Part shown: positions 7,315 to 17,500 of the stretch, piece by piece
Layout of the letters: each line of letters opens with the position of its first letter
How positions within the stretch are numbered: position 1 is the first letter of the stretch
From: a virus
IMG/VR virus record: IMGVR_UViG_3300030333_008334
Location: 48,741-112,740 of that record
DNA length: 64,000 bases
Strand: one strand, 5' to 3'
Translations under genes and position numbers: made by a program
Notes under the pieces: generated by a model
The model's database searches: none
What the model saw: the letters and a program-made list of their open reading frames with translations, nothing else
Told to the model about the DNA's origin: nothing

Positions 7315-7823
7315 TCACACCCTGCTTTTGCAATAACCCAACTGTCAGCTTTATCATAACATCCGGGTTTTGGATTACCTTGCTTAGTATAATCAATAAG
7401 AACGCCTGGCACATTGTCAATAATATATTTTATAACTACTTGTTTTGCTTTGGTTCCTTTAGGCACAACAATTCCACATTTCTTTCTTGCAGAAGTTGCT
7501 GCGATATATTCTGGTTCTAATTCAAATATTGAATAACATAGCCACGAAACAATACCATTAAAGCGCGAAAGTGTAGAAAGTGTCTTCGCTGATGAGAAAC
7601 CACTTCGAAAACTCTGCAGTGATTGTTCTATAAAAACTGCTTCCAGATGAAACATATCGTCTAATTCTAGTATCTTATCTTTGACGAATTTTGCTTTATC
7701 AAAAATAGAAGGAAACTTATTTTTATTTCTTAAATCCCATGCTTCGTTGTAAATGATATTTTCATGCTTATCTAAAACAGTTGCGCCAGTTATGCTGGTG
7801 CTAATATCTAAACCTAAAATCAT
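7284..7823 (-). CDS. RuvC-like Holliday junction resolvase / RNase H-fold nuclease
   Basis: This 179-residue protein has the acidic residues of the RuvC fold in order: LGLDIS at the N-terminus (Asp5), VFIEQ near residue 63 (Glu), and a C-terminal DKADSWVIA pair of aspartates near 155-158. RuvC enzymes cut four-way DNA junctions symmetrically. In phages, such proteins replace T4 endonuclease VII, clearing branches before packaging. The gene sits between a 33-codon membrane gene, which it overlaps by ATGA, and the primase, so it belongs to a replication-recombination unit. A different branched-DNA specificity is possible. Confidence 0.85.
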   Translation of the reverse strand: MILGLDISTSITGATVLDKHENIIYNEAWDLRNKNKFPSIFDKAKFVKDKILELDDMFHLEAVFIEQSLQSFRSGFSSAKTLSTLSRFNGIVSWLCYSIFELEPEYIAATSARKKCGIVVPKGTKAKQVVIKYIIDNVPGVLIDYTKQGNPKPGCYDKADSWVIAKAGCECLKQKNSQY

Positions 7824-7921
7824 AGAGAAATCAAATAAATTCCAACAACCAACAAGACCGGAATGCCTATCGTTATCCCAGCATGTGCCATAAAAAGCAA
7901 TATTTCTTCTTTGCTCTTCAT
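7820..7921 (-). CDS. 33-residue single-pass membrane protein
   Basis: A short frame runs from the ATG at 7919-7921 to a TGA at 7820-7822, which overlaps the resolvase ATG. It encodes MKSKEEILLFMAHAG followed by a hydrophobic segment (ITIGIPVLLVVGIYLISL). A strong GGAGGT ribosome site lies 7 bases upstream, and the gap from the preceding structural gene is 23 bases. The start context, coding density and clean membrane helix argue that it is real. The role is unknown; small phage membrane proteins of this kind may affect host membrane proteins or lysis timing. Confidence 0.6.
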   Translation of the reverse strand: MKSKEEILLFMAHAGITIGIPVLLVVGIYLISL

Positions 7922-7944
7922 CTTTAACCTCCAGAAAAACTATA

Positions 7945-9126
7945 TCATATATCTAGCTTAAGTTTAAAGGTAAATTCATCAGCTTCGCGCTTTCTAACAG
8001 GCGTTGCAAGCTTTGCGATCGCGATTAAATTCTTATTATCATCGTATATGCCAATTCTAGAAATGTAGGTTTGCTTTTCAAAACTAGCCGAATGGTTGTC
8101 ATAATTATTCTTTACTGTATTTTTAATCTGCAAGTCTTTGTTTTCGATGTAAGTGTCAGTTGGATCTTCGCCCCATGAATAAGCCAGCGTTGCTGAGCCG
8201 CTATAGCTGTTTTGTATTTGCTGATTGTGTTTAATAAAAGTAGGATTGTTTGAATGATTCAGTTCTCCTTTTCTAGCATGTGTCAGCATTGTGATTGTCG
8301 GAGTATAAGTTGTTCCTTCAAACATCATATCAAAACTAGAAGAAATAAGATGATTGTTTTGTGAGCCAGTTGAAAAATAATGCAACCAACTAGCGGCCAT
8401 GGCCGAGCTGTCGCCTTCATAAAAATCAGTGGATCCGTTTCCTATATCTCCGCTAGATGTTAGAATCATGAAACCCTCATCGTACAAAGCAATACCGGCT
8501 ACTTTTCCTAATTGTGCAGAATTATAAGTTTCTACTAGTTCTCCATTCTTTCTAGAATCTTCAAGTCTCGCTACCAAAGTACCGGTAATATAATAGTTTA
8601 ATTGTATACTTCCTTTGCGTATGCTAGATCCATAAAATATAGAAGGTATGCTTATTAGATTCAACTCAGCGCTAGAGAAATTACGTTTTAACAGCGATGA
8701 AGAAAATGCACAGTGAGGGCTGTATCTTCTGTGAAAATCGATTGTAGACTTAAGAGCTTTGACTCTACGACGAGGTGAGTCGGCAGTTTCATACTTCCTG
8801 TGTATAGAAGCGCTAAGTGGATATGATCCAGACAGCACATCGCCATAATTAAAATCTGTATTAACGCTAGTAGCTGATACTGTTTTAAAGCTAGTGAGAC
8901 TTCCCTCTTTTGTGATGAAAGGATACACCAAGCCATGTGCATTGGCATCACGATTTACGTTCATCTCATAAAGATTTATGTGCCCATTTGGCGTATTAGA
9001 ATTCTGCTTGTTTTGATGAATGTCGTTATAGTATACGTTATGATTAAAAAGGGTAAACTTTACTTTAGGATAAGCCTTAAGCTGGTTGTAGAAAATATCA
9101 TTTTTTCCAAATTTGTAATACGGCAT
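7945..9126 (-). CDS. Virion structural protein, paralogue of the next upstream gene
   Basis: This 393-residue, Ser/Thr/Tyr-rich protein has many short beta-strand patterns, no signal peptide and no membrane segment. Its C-terminal 70 residues share a layout with the adjacent 370-residue protein: an SRIGIYDDNKNLIAIAKL stretch, then P-x-(R/K)K and an EFTFKLKLD ending. A basic segment, RRRVKALKSTIDFHRR, sits near residue 118. It lies at the end of the tail and baseplate run. I infer a tail, neck or fibre component resembling virion proteins of marine T4-like phages. No enzymatic motif is visible. The AGGAA ribosome site fits the ATG at 9126. Confidence 0.7.
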   Translation of the reverse strand: MPYYKFGKNDIFYNQLKAYPKVKFTLFNHNVYYNDIHQNKQNSNTPNGHINLYEMNVNRDANAHGLVYPFITKEGSLTSFKTVSATSVNTDFNYGDVLSGSYPLSASIHRKYETADSPRRRVKALKSTIDFHRRYSPHCAFSSSLLKRNFSSAELNLISIPSIFYGSSIRKGSIQLNYYITGTLVARLEDSRKNGELVETYNSAQLGKVAGIALYDEGFMILTSSGDIGNGSTDFYEGDSSAMAASWLHYFSTGSQNNHLISSSFDMMFEGTTYTPTITMLTHARKGELNHSNNPTFIKHNQQIQNSYSGSATLAYSWGEDPTDTYIENKDLQIKNTVKNNYDNHSASFEKQTYISRIGIYDDNKNLIAIAKLATPVRKREADEFTFKLKLDI

Positions 9127-9141
9127 GACATTATCTTTTTC

Positions 9142-10254
9142 CTAGTAATCTAAACGTACTCGCAAGGTAAACTCTGTTGTGGGATCTTTTTTGAGTGGCT
9201 CAGATAGTTTTGCAACAGCCAACAATTCATTGTCTGCTGAATATAATCCAACTGTTGTAATATAAGAAACTGGAGTGTCTGTAGAAATATTCTTAACAAC
9301 CAATTTACTATCAGAAATATAACTTGGATTAGAACTATAATTGTATTCGTTATGATGCGCTCTGCAGTAATAAATCGTGGAATTCAACTCAGTAGTATTA
9401 TTAAACTGAATGTTCGATACTCTTCTTCTTACTGAATTGGCAATATTTTGAATAGTAGATCCAGTAACATAACGATATACATATGAGGATTTTGATCCGA
9501 CATTGGTAATGCCGAATGAAGCTGTAGCAAGTCCTGGGCCCGGGCCATCGGCTTGAGAGCCAACAACCCTCTTGTGGCCGAACACAGAAGCTGTTACAAC
9601 TGCGACGCCGGCTTGATAATAGACATGACCCAATGCTGTTTCTGGATGCGCGTTAGCGCCAGTTAAAAGTAGTCCATATTCGCCGGCAGGAGAATTAACA
9701 AAGTAGCTATTTTGTGCGCCATGATCTGATATGCTTAGCACACCGGCAACATCAGATTTTGAAATACCAATTTCACCTACTTCAGATCCAGTAATAAAGG
9801 ACATTGTAAAGGATCCTTTCTTGATTTCGTCTTTAGTTAAAAGTCTAGAGAAGCTAAAAAAGAAAGCTTGATGAAATTTTCTGTTTGCTTGAGCATTACC
9901 ACCTGTTGAAAAATTACCATCTTGATCGAATTTTCTAATTCCGCCAGTTACATCATGACCAACTAAAACCTGCGCCATTTGATTGTAGATATTTGATTTC
10001 TTGGTGTTTTGAGAAAAGCTGCTATTTTGCACCACTGAGGAATGACCAAATGTAATATCAAACAAGTGATTAGCCGAGGAGCTTAAGTAAGGATAATCAT
10101 AAACACTTTGGAACATTCCATGAGAAAAGTCTTTAATATTATGATCATTATAAGTACCTGAAACTAAAGCACCAGTCATCGGAATAGCTTCGTGCAAAAG
10201 TGTTCTTGTCGACGTAACGTCGTTATTCGTTAAAGATTTAAATGATGATGCCAT
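9142..10254 (-). CDS. Virion structural protein (tail/neck-associated), paralogue of its downstream neighbour
   Basis: This 370-residue protein starts MASSFKSLTNNDVTSTRTLL and continues with a YDYPYLSSSANHLFD segment. I recall this N-terminal pattern from virion proteins of marine T4-like phages, though I cannot confirm a named homologue here. Gly, Ser and Tyr are abundant, in alternating hydrophobic strands. The C-terminus (TVGLYSADNELLAVAKL, then EFTLRVRLDY) matches that of the 393-residue neighbour. The AGGAAATAACAA ribosome region precedes the ATG. The role is probably a structural subunit of neck or tail assembly. Confidence 0.7.
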   Translation of the reverse strand: MASSFKSLTNNDVTSTRTLLHEAIPMTGALVSGTYNDHNIKDFSHGMFQSVYDYPYLSSSANHLFDITFGHSSVVQNSSFSQNTKKSNIYNQMAQVLVGHDVTGGIRKFDQDGNFSTGGNAQANRKFHQAFFFSFSRLLTKDEIKKGSFTMSFITGSEVGEIGISKSDVAGVLSISDHGAQNSYFVNSPAGEYGLLLTGANAHPETALGHVYYQAGVAVVTASVFGHKRVVGSQADGPGPGLATASFGITNVGSKSSYVYRYVTGSTIQNIANSVRRRVSNIQFNNTTELNSTIYYCRAHHNEYNYSSNPSYISDSKLVVKNISTDTPVSYITTVGLYSADNELLAVAKLSEPLKKDPTTEFTLRVRLDY

Positions 10255-10279
10255 TTGTTATTTCCTGTTTTTTTTTATT

Positions 10280-11257
10280 TTATGATGAAGGCAGTTTAAC
10301 ATATCTAATAGGAATGTCTATTCTATAGCCTGTCGTAACACCTGTAACGCGAACGTTGGTATCAATGTATTTTGTTGTGGCGCCTAGGCCCATGACGTTG
10401 TTTGAATCGATAGCGCCAAACTTTGTAAATAAATGTGTTGATGTTTGCAGCTCTAATTTTGCGCGTAGGCCAAACTGCAAGAAGCTTCCTCTCGGACCTC
10501 TAATAACTTCTGCTGGAGCAGTGCCGCCGGTGTCAGCTGGATTGGCGCCAATGACTCCCGTATTGCTGTTGTTTTTTACAAAATCAGAATTTGCGTCTGA
10601 GACATAATAACTAGCAATGCTGTCGTCATCTAGAAAAGAATATGTCATGACATTGCCACCTTCCATATTTTCTCCGCCTGTTGCCAGCTGTCCAAGTCTA
10701 TCATCCATCTCAACCATATATTGAGTTTCGTAAAGGTCTTGATCAATTTGCATTCCAGGTGAAATTTCTGTGGTGTCTAGCCCTTGATCGATACGAATGT
10801 AACCACCAACATAATTTTCTGTTTGCGTTGTTCCATTCAACACTCCATTTTTTAGAGTACCGCCGGTGTTCTTGGCAGCTTCTAGTGTTGTAGTGTCAAC
10901 TGCAACTAAAAATGTATTAGCCAACTTTCCAAAATCAGCGCGTTTTGTGGAAGCAGTGTTTAATTTTAAAATAGGCAAATATAAAAGGTTTGTCCTAGAG
11001 ATAGTAATTAGCTTTGACTTCATTGTTGAAGTATTGTTTGTAAATGCCTCTAGTACTGGCGTTTGCAAAATGTTTAGATCAAAATAAGCAGATCCGGAAG
11101 TGTGGGTCTTATCATAAAGACCATAGTTAATCTCGTCATCGCCTAAAGCAAACTTAGTAATCTTAAAACTTCCGTCGCCTCGGGCAAGTCTGAATCGGCC
11201 GGTATCTGTCAATACGGCATCTAAAATAATATCTCCAGAGTTGTCTAGAAAAGCCAT
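10280..11257 (-). CDS. Virion structural protein with GDIILDxxLTDTGR N-terminal module
   Basis: This 325-residue protein begins MAFLDNSGDIILDAVLTDTG and continues to a FALGDDEINYGLYD segment by residue 50. The same pattern, LT-x-x-G, then a Gly-rich turn, then DD-x-I-x-Y, opens the 365-residue protein encoded at 18141-19238. The two probably share an N-terminal domain. The middle is variable and the C-terminus is strand-rich (GYRIDIPIRYVKLPSS). A strong AGGAG site and a longer AT-rich leader precede it. Its position among tail genes and its lack of enzymatic motifs suggest a tail or baseplate-attached subunit. Confidence 0.7.
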   Translation of the reverse strand: MAFLDNSGDIILDAVLTDTGRFRLARGDGSFKITKFALGDDEINYGLYDKTHTSGSAYFDLNILQTPVLEAFTNNTSTMKSKLITISRTNLLYLPILKLNTASTKRADFGKLANTFLVAVDTTTLEAAKNTGGTLKNGVLNGTTQTENYVGGYIRIDQGLDTTEISPGMQIDQDLYETQYMVEMDDRLGQLATGGENMEGGNVMTYSFLDDDSIASYYVSDANSDFVKNNSNTGVIGANPADTGGTAPAEVIRGPRGSFLQFGLRAKLELQTSTHLFTKFGAIDSNNVMGLGATTKYIDTNVRVTGVTTGYRIDIPIRYVKLPSS

Positions 11258-11345
11258 TTATTTTCTCCTATTTTCTTTATAAATAGTATTATGCATTATA
11301 ATCTACTTTTTAAAATTATTTAAAATAATTACTCTTTTTTTATTT
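11258..11345 (-). promoter_or_regulatory. AT-rich 88-base intergenic leader, possible promoter or weak terminator
   Basis: This is the longest gene-free stretch in the window. On the minus strand it holds an AT-only inverted repeat (ATTATTT/AAATAAT) and then TTATAATG, which resembles a -10 box. TATTTATAAAG and the AGGAG ribosome site of the 325-residue structural gene follow. No convincing -35 box is present. The T4 late octamer TATAAATA occurs only in plus-strand orientation, wrong for these genes. It may separate two virion transcription units. Confidence 0.3.
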
Positions 11346-14300
11346 TTAGTATGAAAGAAGAGGTTTTTTGTGTTTATGTTTGAATTCAAAATTAAAATCA
11401 ATTTTTCTTCCTGTTGTCTTGGATGTTAATCTCAACTTGAATTTTTTGCCAGTCATTGCTGAGCCGCTTAAATCTTGACGCGCAAACAAAGACTGTTCTG
11501 TAGCCCCCAGCACGGGATCAATTTTATCCAAATTTAAAGTTGGATTTTCTTCCGAGCCTGGTAGTTTAGATACTTTGTCGTTTATTGTCGATTGCTCACG
11601 GGTTGGTCTTATAAGAATATATTTTCTTACACTGCGTTCAAAATTATCTTTTGTTGGTTTCGGAAAATCATATATCTTAATTTTTGGTAGCACCGCAACA
11701 CGATATGCCTCAGAGCCATCTTCCAAAGTTGTTAGTTCTATTTCATAAACTGGAGATGGATTAGAAATATTACCTCTTGAATCTATACTTCTAAACATGT
11801 AATAATATTTCTTGTTAGGATTGATTTTATCTGTATAACTTGTTTTTGAAGTCGTGAATATCTTTCTACCTTTGAAATCTTGATATGATAAAGGCGGGTT
11901 TACAGTTCTAAAAACTTCAAATGAAACCAAAGGATTATCAGAGTTAAAAGTTATCTCCTCTCCTTCTCCAACAGATTGAGCTAATCTTTGAATATCAAAA
12001 TATTCTTGATCGCCTTCCTCGATTACTGTTGGCAAAACGTTTTCTTTACCAACTGAGCCGTCAAATAAAAACATGATTTTGTCTTTTACAGCCCTAAAAG
12101 GTATTGGCACAATTTGAGGAGGAAGCGGAGGCGCGTCTAACACCATTGAAAAACCGCCAGGGTCTACATTGAAATATGGCAATTCTATCAATTTCAATGT
12201 TGGCTTAACCATCACATTGAACCTCAAAGCCATCTCGGCGTCGGGATAAGGCATTTCTGTTTCCTGATCGTCGAGAGGAGGAGGAAGCATTTCTACGTCA
12301 GATTGCTGCACAACTCCTGTACCACCTTGACCGGTCATTCCTGATCCAACACTAGTGCCTCCATAATCAGTGCCAGTTTGATAAGGAGCAGTACCAACGC
12401 CAACCGGCCCAGGAGTAACAGGAGAGGTGCCATCAGGAGCAGCTACGGCCTGTTCATAGGTATCATCTCCAGAAGGCGATGTTGGTGGACTACATGTATT
12501 TTCTAAGGCACCGAAGCTGCTATACAAAATATTTCCGTTTGAATCGTAACCACTTATAACTATTGAAGAATCATCTTCGCATAATTCTGGTGTTGCAACA
12601 GGGACTTCAACATTTTCTGTTGGAGAATGTATCATAGGCAAATTAGCGCCGCCGGCAAAAACATCCCAGTAGCTGTATTCAGAGCCCACAACTGCGTGAT
12701 AAGCATAAACTCGATATCTATATACAATTCCATATTTAACTTGTGTATCCAAAATATTTGCAATATCAATCTTGTTTGAATTAGGAACATACATGTTTTG
12801 ACAAACTTCATACATTTGTGTTGTTGGATTAAGTTTGCTTTTTTCTATTCGATACAACACAATCTCTGAATCTGCATGTTCTCCTGCCATTATCTCTTCG
12901 TAAGTTCGAGCGCGCTGGCCAATATATTCTTTCATTTTACTTTTGAACACAGCTAGCAAAATTGTCTTAACAATAGAAGAAGAAGGATCTGAAAAGTCTA
13001 ATTCTTTTGTGCTAAAAAATACTGTATGAAGGTCTGATTTTTCATTTATATAATCTTCGCCCATTGTACGATAGCCGTTCATTATTTTTTCTAGATCCCA
13101 CACATTTCTAATTGTCTCTTCGAACTTTTGATTTTTTACCAACTTAGAATCTTGTGCTGGGCTTTCATCAATGGTATATCGATCAGCCATTTCGACAAAT
13201 TGTTTAGACCTTATACCCAGCATTGTATTATCTTTGTCTGAATCTGGCATATTGACATCTGTTATCTCAACAACTTTTTCAATAATTGCTGGCATCAAGA
13301 AAGATTCATTAAGGAGATTTGTCAAATCAACATCTCTGTCAGTTCTAAAAGTGATCTCAGTTGACATAGGAAAAGAAGATTTAAATTCAGAAAATTCACG
13401 CAACATATCCGCAGTCGATTCCGTAAAGACTACATTTTCATATGCAGAAGAATCATCCATAACTGATTGTGCTGCGCCGTCGCCGGCGGCTGCGTTTGCC
13501 AAGACTTTCGACAATACGTATGAGTATATGTTATAATACCTTTCTTTATCCATTGTGTGAAGAGCATCTCTCAAATCAATTTCTGGAAATAGTTTTTCTC
13601 CTTTATGATTTACTGCAATTTGCAACTGATTGGATAAAGTAATATTTGAAGTTATATGTCCTACCTTATTTGTAAACGTTGAAACTTCGTCTTCTTTTTC
13701 AGATAAAATCAAAAATGAATATAGGTTTGGTAAGGTATACTCATTGACCTCGGACGAAGCAATTGTGTCAATATAATTATCAAAATTAAAATTTGGAGAG
13801 TAATAAGTTTTTATATCCGCAGCTGTTGCGCCTGGTCCGGAATTCATTTTTTCCAGCTCTAAATTAGAAAAAGGTGCTACTGCGATAAAAGAATTGCTAT
13901 CAAATACTTTAATGTTACTAACAGTAGATTCATGAATTATAGGAGGATTATCGCCTGTTCCGTAGACATAGCCTCTCCACTCATCGATCGCGCTATAAAT
14001 TTCATCAAATCTTGTATTGCCGACATTTAAAGTAACAGAGACAGAATAAAGTTTTGCCCCTACCTGTTTTGCTAAATTATAAGATTCCGGGTATGCAGCT
14101 GCTTTGCTTTCTGGCACCTCGCCAAGATGCTCAATATTAATTGGCAATTGTCCTTGAATTGCTTTTGCCACTGATATTCCTTTATCTCCGGATTCACCAA
14201 TGACGCCGTTGCCAAAGATATTATATTTTAATCTATGCGCATACCAAAATCTTGTCCACAAACCTATGGGATATCCATAAATTAATTTTCCAGGAGCTTC

Positions 14301-14576
14301 AGGTTTTGCAGGATCAATTGGCACACCGGCAGATTCACCAGGCTTAATTAAATCCCAGTAGTTGCCCATTTCTATTCTAAATCTATCTCTAGAGTTATAT
14401 TCTGGACCCCATATGCGAAAATCAACACCGTAAAAAGAAGATCCGTTAGGCGTTGGATTTTCTGAATTTAAATCACCATATATATCTTTATCGATAACCA
14501 GTGTATTTTTACCTACACCGGAGGCATGATTCTTTGGAATATAAATAGATGAATTTTTCTTATCTTCTTTTGACAT
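11346..14576 (-). CDS. Large virion structural protein with fibronectin-type repeats
   Basis: This 1076-residue protein shows two segments like fibronectin type III strands: KYGIVYRYRVYAYHAVVG near residue 625 and KKYYYMFRSIDSRGNISNPS near 925. Between them, roughly residues 700-775, lies a low-complexity linker rich in Pro, Gly, Thr and Ser, followed by an acidic proline-rich stretch. The C-terminus is basic. Fibronectin-like modules are common in tail fibres and baseplate appendages that touch the cell surface. It is followed, 10 bases upstream in sequence, by the 1185-residue structural gene. It is likely a fibre or baseplate-peripheral protein. Confidence 0.7.
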   Translation of the reverse strand: MSKEDKKNSSIYIPKNHASGVGKNTLVIDKDIYGDLNSENPTPNGSSFYGVDFRIWGPEYNSRDRFRIEMGNYWDLIKPGESAGVPIDPAKPEAPGKLIYGYPIGLWTRFWYAHRLKYNIFGNGVIGESGDKGISVAKAIQGQLPINIEHLGEVPESKAAAYPESYNLAKQVGAKLYSVSVTLNVGNTRFDEIYSAIDEWRGYVYGTGDNPPIIHESTVSNIKVFDSNSFIAVAPFSNLELEKMNSGPGATAADIKTYYSPNFNFDNYIDTIASSEVNEYTLPNLYSFLILSEKEDEVSTFTNKVGHITSNITLSNQLQIAVNHKGEKLFPEIDLRDALHTMDKERYYNIYSYVLSKVLANAAAGDGAAQSVMDDSSAYENVVFTESTADMLREFSEFKSSFPMSTEITFRTDRDVDLTNLLNESFLMPAIIEKVVEITDVNMPDSDKDNTMLGIRSKQFVEMADRYTIDESPAQDSKLVKNQKFEETIRNVWDLEKIMNGYRTMGEDYINEKSDLHTVFFSTKELDFSDPSSSIVKTILLAVFKSKMKEYIGQRARTYEEIMAGEHADSEIVLYRIEKSKLNPTTQMYEVCQNMYVPNSNKIDIANILDTQVKYGIVYRYRVYAYHAVVGSEYSYWDVFAGGANLPMIHSPTENVEVPVATPELCEDDSSIVISGYDSNGNILYSSFGALENTCSPPTSPSGDDTYEQAVAAPDGTSPVTPGPVGVGTAPYQTGTDYGGTSVGSGMTGQGGTGVVQQSDVEMLPPPLDDQETEMPYPDAEMALRFNVMVKPTLKLIELPYFNVDPGGFSMVLDAPPLPPQIVPIPFRAVKDKIMFLFDGSVGKENVLPTVIEEGDQEYFDIQRLAQSVGEGEEITFNSDNPLVSFEVFRTVNPPLSYQDFKGRKIFTTSKTSYTDKINPNKKYYYMFRSIDSRGNISNPSPVYEIELTTLEDGSEAYRVAVLPKIKIYDFPKPTKDNFERSVRKYILIRPTREQSTINDKVSKLPGSEENPTLNLDKIDPVLGATEQSLFARQDLSGSAMTGKKFKLRLTSKTTGRKIDFNFEFKHKHKKPLLSY

Positions 14577-14586
14577 AATCTTATCC

Positions 14587-17500
14587 TTAGTAGCCTCCGC
14601 CGCCTCCGCCGTAACCAGAGCCGGCTACTGGTGTTGTTGTTTTCATCGTAGCGTCTGCTAAATTTATAGTGAAATACTGGTTCATAATTGGAACATCAGT
14701 CGTTAATTTTGTTTCACTGACATTAAAGTCGTCGTTATAGTATCTTCTTAGGCGACATACTATTTCGCCTGCGCCGTTGGCTAATAAAGATTCCATTAAT
14801 TGATTTGTCAGCGGCGCCCAGTTTGGTGCGGCCATATGCTTTATTTGCATTTTCTTTTTTTGACCTAGATGATCTACGTATCTTTCGTCTGTCTTGAAGC
14901 CAATTAAAGCCTCGACTGCAACTATGTTCTTATATATCATCCAACTATAAGGAAAACTTGAGCCTTGCAAATCTTCAATTCCGAGCATGCCGCGGCGAAG
15001 AGCAGAATTCGATCCATACTGTGTTGGCTGCTGCTCCAATAGCATTGTCCAAAGCGGCAAAGGAAGATTGTTGACATATTGCTTGCCTTCAGGCTTATCA
15101 ACCAAGATCTTTGTCATCCTTGCCTCTTGTGAGGCTAAATTATAATCTAGTTTATTATCTAGATGATTTGGAAATATATTTGCCATCATGATACCAACAG
15201 ATGACATGATACCCGGTATTTTATCTTCTTTTGTACCCATGATATAATCATATTTTCTGCCAGTAGATGATTTTATATTTGATTGACGTTGTTTGTGAGC
15301 AGCATTGCCTGCCGGTGTTCCTTCTAAGAGTGGGTTTAATATCTCATTACCATCTTCATCGAGAATATAAATTCCCGTCTGAGATTCATATGATACATAC
15401 AAGAAATTATTCTCAGACGGTTTGTCCTGCAAGACATAGTTTCGGTGTTCATCGGTATCTTTAGGTACAATATGGCAATTATATTTTTCTAACACACTTA
15501 AATAAGTGTCTAATTTTCTTTCAACTGCAGTGCCATATAGTATTGATACTCGTTGATTAAAAGTTTTGTTATCAATAAATCTCGTGCTATAAGAACCAGC
15601 AACAACATGTTGCACTAGAGATATAACTGCTTCGGTAGACAGAGCTTTGACGTTAGTCTCTGACTGATAAAATCCAGTATACTGGCCCTCCAGCAGATCT
15701 GCAATCCCGCCAGTAAATCTAACTCCTGTAGGTGTCAAATATCGTGTGGCAATATCATAAGCATTTACAAAGTCACTATAAAAACGTTGTTTTGGAGCAC
15801 CTGCCGTAGAAGGAACAGTAGGGTCGTGATATATAACAGCCATCTCAAGATTATCTTTTGAGGTGTTTTGTGTTACATTCGGCAATATGTACTTTTCTAT
15901 TTCTTTAGACACCCTTACGTCATATTCTGCACGACTCATTTGTTTAATTCCAGGCTTGGTTTGCCACGTATTTAATAAATTTGCCACGCCCTGCATCGAT
16001 GAGCCAAGAAATTCATATCCACTAAAACTATTCATGAAATTAACTTCTAATATGTCTGAAAAAGTATACTCGTGCTCAAATATGCGTCGGCTAGAGGTGC
16101 CTTTGTTTTCCACGCTTACAGTATTTTGATTAAAACCTAAGCCATCTTTATCCAGTGATGGAACGCTTCCTAGTACATCTGTCAACGTTACAATAAATTC
16201 TTCTATTAATCTTATAACAGTATCGATGCCTTTTGGACTACCAGTTCTTGGTGCGCACATGTTTTTTAAATTCTTTCTTGTGCCCTCGACTGAAAATAAA
16301 TCGCCTGAATTATCATAAACCAATTGTGCGCAGTCTAAATAAGCATCGATTGCATTTTCCCAAGTTGATTCTCTGCCAGCCATTGAGCCAATGAATTGTT
16401 TTGTAAATCTTTTGTATATGTTATCCCATGAGCCAGCGCCTTTGTTGTCTGCGCCCTTTGAAGCCATGGCTCTGTAACTTCGAAGCGGCCTTAAATGACT
16501 GCGCAACGTAGAAATCTTATTCATTAAATATGAATGCACACCATTTCTAATTCTTAGTTTAATTGTGTATTGATATGTACCGCCAGATAAATTCGAAACA
16601 CTTCCGTCAGTTAGAGTAAAAAAACGAGCACCATCGCCAGTGCTTTCTAATAAATTAGTATTAGTTATTTCTCGAATACTACCAACAGATACTTCTGAAT
16701 GTTTTTCTAAATTTCCATGCTTTGTGCTGTCTGTACCGTATGAAATTCTTTTTGTCTGCAGTTTTGAAATCAATTTTTTATTGGAAGAATCTGACGTCGA
16801 CACAATCAACTCTGGTGGTATATTTTCGTCAACATCCAAAATGGTTTCTAGCGCTTCTGATTTATTTACTAATTTTTCTCTATAAACTTCAAGCAATAAT
16901 ATTTCACTATAAGAAAGAATGTCTTCTATTCTTTTTCTATCTTTTAGCTTTTGTGGAAAATCTAATAACGATGGGAAAAGAGAATTATTCTTTATCATCT
17001 TTCGATAATCCATGACAAAAAACATGTTGTTTATTGTTCCATTTCGCGTTGATACAGCTGGAGTCATATAAAGTTCTGACATATAAGATAGTTGTTTTCC
17101 AGCGTAAAGGGGTTTCTCAGAGGTCATTTTCAATCGATTATTGAATTGTGACATTAAATTCTCAATCGAAGTAAAATCTAAAACCCTAGGATTAGTAAGT
17201 CTCTCTATTCTTCTAAAATCAGTTATCTTATTGTTTTGTATTCTTTTTTTAGATAAATCTACTGATGTTGCACTCATTTTATGGCCAGTCATATATTTGC
17301 CGGCTTGATCTGTATTCTCCGGAGGATGATAGTGGATCGGGCCGGCCCAGGGCATGCCATCAGGCGTAACAAAATAATCTGTTGTTGATGCGACACCGGT
17401 CGAGGAGAGAACACGCTCTATCAAAGGAGCACTGTAAATAACATCAAAATTTGTTGGATTTATTCCAAACTCATCAACTAAAGGATTGCCTTCGCCACTA

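Noticed and set aside
11278-11287. TATAAATA octamer in the 88-base gap, suggesting a T4 late promoter
   Set aside because: It is on the plus strand, while all genes there are on the minus strand. By base composition several chance copies are expected per strand in 64 kb.
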